Assembly (NCBI GenBank): GCA_023091735.1
Contig: JALKBU010000497.1
Coordinates: forward strand, 1 to 36,599
DNA: 36,599 nucleotides
Direction: 5' to 3'
Source: Trichomonas tenax
Taxonomy: Eukaryota; Parabasalia; Trichomonadida; Trichomonadidae
The notes beneath the pieces were generated by a model that was given only the letters and a program-made list of their open reading frames with translations, was not told where the DNA came from and searched no databases. A program made the translations under genes and the position numbers. Shown here in pieces: positions 9,943 through 16,357 of this stretch. Positions within the stretch are counted from its first letter, which is position 1, and each line of letters opens with the position of its first letter.

Positions 9943-10050
9943 TGAACCGAAATTAGGGAAGTGAGATGAAGTGTTTAACTTATAGCGAGAACATCAATGC
10001 AATTTACATGTCAGATTTTCATTTCACTTCACTTCCCTAATTTCAGTTCA
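9943..10050. repeat. 22-bp inverted repeat (21 of 22 matching), 64-base spacer
   Basis: The left arm (9943-9964, core gaaattagggaagtga) and the right arm (10029-10050, core tcacttccctaatttc) are reverse complements with one C/T difference. Similarity continues imperfectly outward (aattctgttc versus the complement of the bases near 10051-10066) and inward (agtg steps). It sits 73 bases before the ATG of the ankyrin gene. The structure fits a MITE-like element or a strong hairpin in the promoter or leader. Confidence 0.85.
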
Positions 10051-10122
10051 TAACAATTCAGAATAAAATTTATAATTTTATCGATAAAATAGTCGTAAAA
10101 TGATGACAAAATAATTTTATTA

Positions 10123-12144
10123 ATGAATTTTGACTCCACAATTAACTACGAAGAGACAGCAAAAAACACCAGCGCGTTTATCAACAATGATACGTTCTTT
10201 GAAGTGTTCGATGAGCCCAATATTGTGGTCGAAATCCTAAAACAATCTGAATTAAATGGAAAAGAGGCCGCTTACATTTTAAATGGCTGCAAACCCAGAT
10301 ATAATATTACCGATCGATTTGCTATCTTTAAGGTACTGAAAGTTCACTTCGATGTGGATGGAAATTATGATTATGATCAATTTTTCGAATTTATTAACTC
10401 AACTCACAGATGCCTCAGTTGTGAACCAATAAGAAGGATATTCGAGTTCGTTGATAAAATTTATAGTTTAATTGAACCATTAAAAGCAGAAATAAAAGAA
10501 TTAAAATCTCAAATACGAAACCCAACGGCAATGAACGCTGATGGTAATGATGACCAAGAAAAGAAAATAAAGGATCTTCAAGATGATGTTGAGTTTTTCG
10601 AAAAAGAATGTAAAGATTTAGATTTAAAGAATAAAAAGCTTCAAAATCAGATTTCTAGACTCAAATCAGCTAACAAAACACTCAAAGAACAGATTGCTGA
10701 ACCGAAAACTGAAAATTTGGAGAATGAGATATTATCACTTAATTCAGATATAAAATCATATCAAAATCAGGTTTCAACGCTAGAATCTGAAATCAATACC
10801 CACAAAGAACGAAGAGCATCTCTCGAAACAATCATTGATACTTTAAAATCAGAGATTCAATCACATAAAAGTATTAATTCGTCCTTAAAATCTGAGAACG
10901 AAAAATTGCAAACTATTGCTCATTCTTCCAAATCAGAAAGCCAAACTTTAAGATCACAAATTACTACACTTAATGCAGATATCCAAAAACACCAAGCAAA
11001 CATCTCTTCCCTCAGATCAGAAAACCAAACACTGCGAACAAACATTTCTTCTCTAAATTCAGAGAAACAAACTTTACAAACACAGATTTCCAAGCTTCAA
11101 TCTGACAAAAGAGCACTTTCTACAGAAATACAGAATCTTAAAAACCAAACATCCAATAGAGGAAATGATCATTATCTAAAGAAAGTTTCTTCAATTCTCG
11201 AAGCAACATCACAAATTGAAAATCCTTCAAATATGTCTTCTTTCCTTAAATCCCTTTCTCATTATATTAATTCTCATCTAGAAATACCATCTCCAGAGTT
11301 CGGAATGCTTCTTTTCAATGTTAGTGATTTCGATTGCGCATTATTGTTTTTCGCAAATTGCCAAATAAATCAATACCAGAAAACATTGGCATGCAAGCTT
11401 GGACTCAGTGAAACAATGAATAAATATGGGCTCACGTTGCTTATCCACTCATGCATGGATGGCAGTTTGAATATTGTTAAGGCTCTAATTGAAGGAGGTT
11501 GCAATAGAAATGTATTGGACATGACGGGACAAAATGCACTTTTAGTTGCTTCTGAAGCAGGAAAAACAGATATTGTTAAGTATTTGATTTCAGCAGGATT
11601 CGATAAACACTGGAGATGCCAAGATTCAGGAAAGAATGCAATTCTTACCGCAACTCAGTTTGGACGATATGAGACAGTTCAATATCTCCAATCAATCGGT
11701 TGTGATGTTAACTCTAAAACAAACAAAAATGAAAGTTGTATCTATTTAGCTTCTAAGTGTGGTGACATCAATACTCTGAAGTTCCTGAAATCAAAGGGTG
11801 TTGATCTGAAAACCAAAAATGGAGAAAAGTTCACTTGTTTTTACGGTGCCGTTGAAGGAAACAGAGTTTCAGTTCTCGAATATCTTCTTTTAGAAGGTTT
11901 AGATATTAATGAGAAGAATTCTGATGGTTGGGCTCCTCTTCACACAGCAGCATTCTATGGATCAGTGAATTCTGCTGAATATCTATTAGAACACAATGCA
12001 AGTTATGAAGAGTTTAATAAAGATGATCAAACTCCATTAGACATCGCTGAATCAAAGATGACAAAAGGCGAGAAGTATAAAAAGATCCGCGATATGCTTA
12101 TACATGCTGTCACTAATCAATATCAGAATGACAGCTCAAATTAA
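10123..12144 (+). CDS. Coiled-coil ankyrin-repeat protein, trichomonad type
   Basis: The 673-residue protein has three parts. Residues 1-110 are a helical module (FINNDTFFEVF ... VVEILKQSELNGKEAAYIL) related to the N-terminus of the coiled-coil protein at 4287. Residues about 113-345 form a coiled coil; from about 253 to 339 it is a regular 14-residue repeat of the type S-x-L-x-S-E-x-x-T-L-x-T-x-I. A linker then leads to about six ankyrin repeats (434-660), with typical cores such as GWAPLHTAAFYGSVNSAEYLL and TGQNALLVASEAGKTDIVKYL. Ankyrin repeats bind other proteins, so an adaptor or scaffold role is likely; trichomonads have very many such genes. No signal peptide or membrane span is visible. 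The ATG at 10123 starts the conserved module. Confidence 0.92.
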   Translation: MNFDSTINYEETAKNTSAFINNDTFFEVFDEPNIVVEILKQSELNGKEAAYILNGCKPRYNITDRFAIFKVLKVHFDVDGNYDYDQFFEFINSTHRCLSCEPIRRIFEFVDKIYSLIEPLKAEIKELKSQIRNPTAMNADGNDDQEKKIKDLQDDVEFFEKECKDLDLKNKKLQNQISRLKSANKTLKEQIAEPKTENLENEILSLNSDIKSYQNQVSTLESEINTHKERRASLETIIDTLKSEIQSHKSINSSLKSENEKLQTIAHSSKSESQTLRSQITTLNADIQKHQANISSLRSENQTLRTNISSLNSEKQTLQTQISKLQSDKRALSTEIQNLKNQTSNRGNDHYLKKVSSILEATSQIENPSNMSSFLKSLSHYINSHLEIPSPEFGMLLFNVSDFDCALLFFANCQINQYQKTLACKLGLSETMNKYGLTLLIHSCMDGSLNIVKALIEGGCNRNVLDMTGQNALLVASEAGKTDIVKYLISAGFDKHWRCQDSGKNAILTATQFGRYETVQYLQSIGCDVNSKTNKNESCIYLASKCGDINTLKFLKSKGVDLKTKNGEKFTCFYGAVEGNRVSVLEYLLLEGLDINEKNSDGWAPLHTAAFYGSVNSAEYLLEHNASYEEFNKDDQTPLDIAESKMTKGEKYKKIRDMLIHAVTNQYQNDSSN

Positions 12145-12507
12145 TTGAAATTTAAGTTTTATTTTGTGTTTTTAATGATTTGCATACAATTCAGAATCCC
12201 ATTTGATAATAAATCTTCAGGATCATACTGATTGTATTCAATACTCAAAATTGGTTGAAATTTCAAATTTTCAATTTAAAAAAATGTGAACTATAACTTG
12301 TAATTATGGTAATATTGATATCGAGACAGTAGACTATTTATGAATAAAGCCTCAAGACATTTTAATCGATGATGTTTTAATGAATCAAATTTAGTATAAA
12401 AAAACAGAATTATATAATAAATATTTAATGAATATGTTAAAAGTCTTGTAAAAAAGTTATATCATTAGTGATTTAAGCTTAAGGCTGATCATATAATGAG
12501 CTATGAC
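12145..12507. other. Intergenic, AT-rich, no gene
   Basis: About 360 bases between the ankyrin gene and the initiator of the Tim17-like gene. It holds no recognisable RNA gene, repeat or coding sequence. Two ATGs at 12496 and 12503 lie at or before the initiator and are probably not used. Confidence 0.55.
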
Positions 12508-12515
12508 TCACTTTT
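12508..12515 (+). promoter_or_regulatory. Initiator (Inr) of the Tim17-like gene
   Basis: TCACTTTT matches the trichomonad initiator TCA+1-Y-W-W-T perfectly. The presumed +1 A at 12510 is 14 bases from the ATG at 12524, the same spacing as for GAPDH and the SWIM gene in this window. This decides the start: the upstream ATG at 12503 would not be in the mRNA. Confidence 0.65.
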
Positions 12516-12523
12516 CACCATTA

Positions 12524-13006
12524 ATGATCAGGACTTCGCTCGAACCTGACGAAACAACAGTAAAAGCTTTGGCTTCTTACTTAATTCCGATAACGCCGGA
12601 AGAAGTTTTGTACAGAGAGTCCGGAGAGAGCCCTGTGTACGAAGCTGTTCGTGATTTTGCAACAATTTCAACAGGAATGTTCGTTTTAGGCGCAGGATAT
12701 TTAGCACTCAAAAATTTGCCAGTTTTTAGCAAAGGAAAACAATTTTCTACGATGAAAACGCTAAAAGAAGGACTTGAAATTGGACTTGGTTAGGGAGCAC
12801 AAGCGGCATTAACAAATTTGTGCGAATCAACACTTGCTATTTATAGAGGACATCAGAAATTTTATGATCCTATCATCGCTGGAGCAGCTGTTGGTGCAAC
12901 ATTAAATTGTTACAAAAGAATTCGAGAAATGGACATTGGTGCTGCAAAAGGCGCTGGATTGGCTATCTTCCTTGTTACTGCTGAAGCCGTATCCGATAGA
13001 TTTTAA
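12524..13006 (+). pseudogene. Tim17/Tim22/Tim23-family-like protein gene interrupted by an in-frame TAG
   Basis: One reading frame runs from the ATG at 12524 to the TAA ending at 13006 but contains TAG at 12791-12793. Upstream of it are about 89 codons and downstream 70. Both halves belong together: the frame is the same, and the stop lies inside a glycine-rich segment, GLEIGLG-stop-GAQAALTN. The second half shows the family pattern: a small-residue helix, a basic R-G-H-Q-K turn, then DPIIAGAAVGATL followed by another GxxxG-like helix (GAAKGAGLAIFL). This pattern defines Tim17/22/23, PMP24 and related four-helix membrane proteins, which in trichomonads serve in the hydrogenosomal inner membrane. 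A single G-to-A change from TGG (Trp) would create the stop. It may be a new pseudogene, an allele, readthrough or a sequence error. Family assignment is good but not certain. Confidence 0.65.
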
Positions 13007-13868
13007 TTATAATATTATTCACCTTTAGATTCGAAAAATAACGAGCCTCCATTTGAATTTGATTGACATATATCAAAAATAGTGTACTCAAGTAACAATT
13101 TGCAATTCTCCGAATCTCCATTGAATTTCACATCTCGATTTTGCGGAAGAGCGCCAAAAAACAATCATGAATATAATATGCGTTCACGTTCCTTGTCGAC
13201 AATGCCACGGGCTGCCGTCCGCTCAGGGAAGAGATATAACCAATGTCAGAGTACGCATCATAATCTTGTCAAGTAATAATTTTATATGTCAAAATCCAAT
13301 AATCCCTTCTATCAATCATTAGGTTTGTTATGCGAACCCAAAAAAATATAAACATTATATTTCCACTCTCTGATATTCTATAATTATGATATTTATATAT
13401 TAAAATATTATCATATATGATTTGAATTACTCCAATAACTGTTTATTGCCCTAATAACATTAAGAAGTATTTAGAGCTGAAAAATAGGTGATATTATATT
13501 GAATGTATTTATTCCAAACAGAAGCCATACTTTTCCCAAGAAATAATTTTTCCAAATTACTAGCAATGGTCCGAGAACAAGAAAGGAGCATACTCAAGCA
13601 TATAAGGCAATATGAAGCACCTTGCCTAGACATGAAATCCATGATATTCAATCAAACATGGTCGAAAGAAAAAAAATTACAGCAAGGATTCAAGGAGACC
13701 AACAACGGAATTCTCGCCACACGATATCACAGGCGAAAAAACGATTCTCAAGAAAAAAATATTGCAATAAAATTGCAATAAATAACGCTACTATGCGAGT
13801 TACATAATTCTCCTGTGCTCTACTACTACTAATGACGAATCAGAATCTGTTGAATTAATTTTAACGGT
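13007..13868. other. Intergenic with short, unconvincing ORFs
   Basis: This 860-base stretch has a GC-richer patch at about 13130-13280 and overlapping ORFs of 92 and 61 codons in two frames at 13503-13807 (rich in Lys, Gln and Asn). None shows a recognisable domain or initiator. The two overlapping frames with no stop could be the remains of a decayed gene. I do not call a gene here. Confidence 0.5.
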
Positions 13869-14333
13869 TCAATCAGATTCCCCATCACTTGATACATTTC
13901 GAGCATCAGGAATGATATTTGTGTTCGAAAAATTAGGCTCTTTGACCTTTTTGTCTACGAAATCCAGGTTTGAAAAAGATACAGTCATTATCGGTCTTAA
14001 ATTATTCGCAGTCGCTCCGATCTTTAACATATTAGGTAATTCATACTTCATTTTCGAAAAGGAAGGTGACTTTTTGGGAGCATTATTTTTCAATAAAAAT
14101 GAAAATTTATTAAGCTTGGAGCTCTCAAGGACCCTAGGGTTATTACCAGAGGTCGTCACCTTAGGGCTTGGAGGTATATAAGTTTTCTCCAAGTTACTTT
14201 CCAAATTTTCATTTAATTTTCTTTTGCAATTATTTAACTTTAAATCGTCTATTGAGATAGAAACAGGAATCATGTTTGCAAGCTTTTTAGCAAGCAGAAC
14301 TGACTCAAATTCAGGTTCATTTGTTGTATTCAT
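13869..14333 (-). CDS. Hypothetical Ser/Asn/Lys-rich, mostly disordered protein
   Basis: The first ATG is at 14333 (154 codons); the frame extends upstream only through a GTG. After a short helical N-terminus (EPEFESVLLAKKLANMIP) the protein is low in hydrophobic residues and rich in Ser, Asn, Lys and Pro, with possible phosphorylation sites such as YIPPSPK and KKSPSF, and an acidic end (SSDGESD). No domain is recognised. It is transcribed divergently from the armadillo gene at 14886. No initiator is seen. An 89-codon ORF on the opposite strand (13912-14181) overlaps it; this minus-strand frame is preferred because it is longer and has protein-like composition. A real but lineage-specific gene is likely, not certain. 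Confidence 0.5.
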   Translation of the reverse strand: MNTTNEPEFESVLLAKKLANMIPVSISIDDLKLNNCKRKLNENLESNLEKTYIPPSPKVTTSGNNPRVLESSKLNKFSFLLKNNAPKKSPSFSKMKYELPNMLKIGATANNLRPIMTVSFSNLDFVDKKVKEPNFSNTNIIPDARNVSSDGESD

Positions 14334-14635
14334 CAAAAATAATGTCACTTTTTAAAATTTTTCCTGTTTTCATTCAAATTTACTTCACTTTTTGTTATTT
14401 TTTGATTTACGGAGAATTTTTTATTTAGAGGCAAAAGTGAAGATGAAAATTTACACGTCAAAATTTTTCTTTAAAAAAAAATTATATGGTTTATTTGAAA
14501 TTTTTAAAATTTACATGAAAAATAAAAAACTATTTTTACAGGAAAATCAAAGAGAAGTAGAGATTATTTTTTGGTATTTCGAATACAACTTCTCTTTTTA
14601 CAACAGAAACTAAATATATAAATAAGAAGTTCTAA

Positions 14636-14688
14636 TATCATGTTTGAACATCTTTCTGCAATAAAAAGTTTTACTGTCAAACATGATA
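14636..14688. repeat. Perfect 12-bp inverted repeat, 29-base spacer
   Basis: Arms tatcatgtttga (14636-14647) and tcaaacatgata (14677-14688) are exact reverse complements. The structure lies about 200 bases before the armadillo gene start and about 300 bases before the divergent hypothetical gene. It may be a dyad regulatory site or a small-element footprint. Confidence 0.75.
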
Positions 14689-14863
14689 CATTTGTTTCAT
14701 TTTTCTCTATGCAATGGATATTGAATCTTAATATTTAAACAGTTGCTTACTATTACATTATTGAAATGATTATTCAGAATAAGAAGTCATAATTTTTGAG
14801 ATTAATGTTTTTGGAATAAGTATTATTTGACACAATTTTTATTTGAGTGTCATCAAGCAATTG

Positions 14864-14870
14864 TCACTTT
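14864..14870 (+). promoter_or_regulatory. Initiator (Inr) of the armadillo-like gene
   Basis: TCACTTT, with presumed +1 A at 14866, lies 20 bases before the ATG at 14886. It matches the trichomonad initiator and supports the ATG over an in-frame TTG at 14880. Confidence 0.6.
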
Positions 14871-14885
14871 TAGAATTGGTTGCGG

Positions 14886-16316
14886 ATGAGAGCTGTCGAT
14901 ACTAAACTGAATTCTGCGAAATCTGGTTTAGACGACATTCTCGGAGTCCGTGTGAAGAGCACCACGTTAAAAATTTTGTCACAATCTGAAAGAATCATAA
15001 AAATACAAGAGATTGTTCAAAAAATTGCTTTTCTAATCGAAAATGTTAAAAATTCTCTCGATGTTACAGAAGTGCAAGCGATCAATGAAGGATTATTGGC
15101 TGATCCTTATAAAATTGTCGGAGTTCCAGAAGAATTCGCCAAAATAATCGAATTCTGCGCAAATTGTTTAAGCATGGATTCAAACCCCGATATATTAAGT
15201 TGTTCTTTACAAATTATGCGAGGTTTTCTTGACGATTTAGATTATTTCCATCAAGTTTGGTATTTGACTGAAATTCCATCGAAAATCCAACAATACGCTA
15301 TGTATCCGGATCCTGATTTGCAAACAATGATTTCTAGTCTTTATCTCGATCTTTCTGCTGATCCCGATATAACTCCTGAATTTTGCAATATTTTATGCGA
15401 AAACTTTCACGAAATAGCAATACAATGGTCATTGGTCCACAGCAATATAGATTGCAGAAGAAATTGTCTTTGCTTTTTCGGGAATATGTATATGAGCAAA
15501 TTTATTTATTCTGAAGAGTCCGTTCTTCAAGTTATTAATGTAACTTATGATATAATGAACCAGAGAGAAATGAATATATATGAGCAGTGCTGCTACTGTT
15601 TAGTTCAGATACTCAAGAACTTAAGTTTCGATTCAACATCGATATTTCAGAATCTTTTTGTCCTATTTTGGAATATTGTTTCAACACATGAAGTAAATCC
15701 AGAAACAGGAAAGGAAGAATATACATTTTCTTTTGGAAAAGATTCCAGTGAATTAGCTGAATTATTATTACGCTGCTTCGAACTTACAGAGCATATTGTT
15801 TCATATATATGTTATCAGTCTATTTTCAGCACAATTTTGCACACTCAAGATACATATATTGCTTCATGCTGTGGAACATTGCTAACGATTTTAATTTCTC
15901 AAGATGTAGTTAATGCAAGCGAGTTGATTAGAGTGATGTTGTTAGATGGATTAATGAATGTTTTATCGGCATTATTTGATTTATCATATACATGTCAGTT
16001 GTTGGCGTGCGGAGTATTCAAGAATATTATATTCTTGGGAACTGATGAATGCAAAATTGTGGCAATGACAGACCAGTTCATGAGTAAGCTTTTTGATTTC
16101 ATCGAGAATGTTGAACATGAACTTAGTGTTACTTTGTTGGTTGTCATTAAGATGGCATTTCAGGTATTTCAAGCACATAATTTGTTTGGAAAGATAATCG
16201 AAGAATATAGCACTGAAGGATGGATTCAGGAACTCCAAAATATTGTTGAAAAAGATGATGAAGAATTATCTCCAAATGCGGAAGAAATATTACAAATAAT
16301 GGGTGTCGAATATTAA
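14886..16316 (+). CDS. Armadillo-like helical-repeat protein (importin-alpha-like fold)
   Basis: The 476-residue protein is all-helical, with repeating pairs of amphipathic helices about 40 residues apart (for example SCSLQIMRGFLDDLDYFHQVWYL and QLLACGVFKNIIFLGTD), characteristic of ARM repeats. The last helix region (WIQELQNIVEKDDEELSPNAEEILQIMGVEY region) resembles the end of importin-alpha, in which a short acidic loop precedes a final helix. The N-terminus does not look like a classical basic importin-beta-binding domain, so a role as a nuclear import adaptor is uncertain. A related-looking ARM protein lies at 33130-34464. The start is the ATG 20 bases after a perfect initiator. The 3' end is convergent with the DNAAF5-like gene, only about 40 bases away. 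Confidence 0.8.
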   Translation: MRAVDTKLNSAKSGLDDILGVRVKSTTLKILSQSERIIKIQEIVQKIAFLIENVKNSLDVTEVQAINEGLLADPYKIVGVPEEFAKIIEFCANCLSMDSNPDILSCSLQIMRGFLDDLDYFHQVWYLTEIPSKIQQYAMYPDPDLQTMISSLYLDLSADPDITPEFCNILCENFHEIAIQWSLVHSNIDCRRNCLCFFGNMYMSKFIYSEESVLQVINVTYDIMNQREMNIYEQCCYCLVQILKNLSFDSTSIFQNLFVLFWNIVSTHEVNPETGKEEYTFSFGKDSSELAELLLRCFELTEHIVSYICYQSIFSTILHTQDTYIASCCGTLLTILISQDVVNASELIRVMLLDGLMNVLSALFDLSYTCQLLACGVFKNIIFLGTDECKIVAMTDQFMSKLFDFIENVEHELSVTLLVVIKMAFQVFQAHNLFGKIIEEYSTEGWIQELQNIVEKDDEELSPNAEEILQIMGVEY

Positions 16317-16357
16317 TATTTGTTTGTTTGTAAAAAAAAATAGTATTTTTTATTATA

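Larger units (their letters stand above)
7534..10122. other. 2.6-kb gene-poor region with repeats
   Basis: No convincing coding region was found here; the two ORFs of 62 and 77 codons around 7831-8217 lack conserved features, run on opposite strands and end in AT-rich sequence. The region is very AT-rich. It holds an inverted repeat at 7613-7689, a shorter one at 7746-7786 (ccatcatttt/aaaatgatgg), the 14-base direct repeat tattggcatacatg at 8367-8380 and 8472-8485, a block of four 21-base tandem units at 9769-9852, one TGTCATGTAAA motif at 9686-9696 and a long inverted repeat at 9943-10050. It could be a decayed mobile element or a long promoter region for the divergent genes on each side. 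Confidence 0.6.
14334..14885. other. Divergent intergenic region with a perfect inverted repeat
   Basis: About 550 AT-rich bases between divergent genes. It contains a 12-bp perfect inverted repeat (14636-14688) and the initiator of the armadillo gene. A 73-codon Phe/Lys-rich ORF at 14392-14613 is compositional noise. Confidence 0.6.

Noticed and set aside
13082..13276. 64-codon ORF after the Tim17-like gene
   Set aside because: No domain, no initiator, and a start codon that is not ATG. It is kept only as part of a possibly decayed patch.
13912..14181. 89-codon plus-strand ORF
   Set aside because: It overlaps the longer minus-strand frame whose composition is more protein-like; no initiator supports it.
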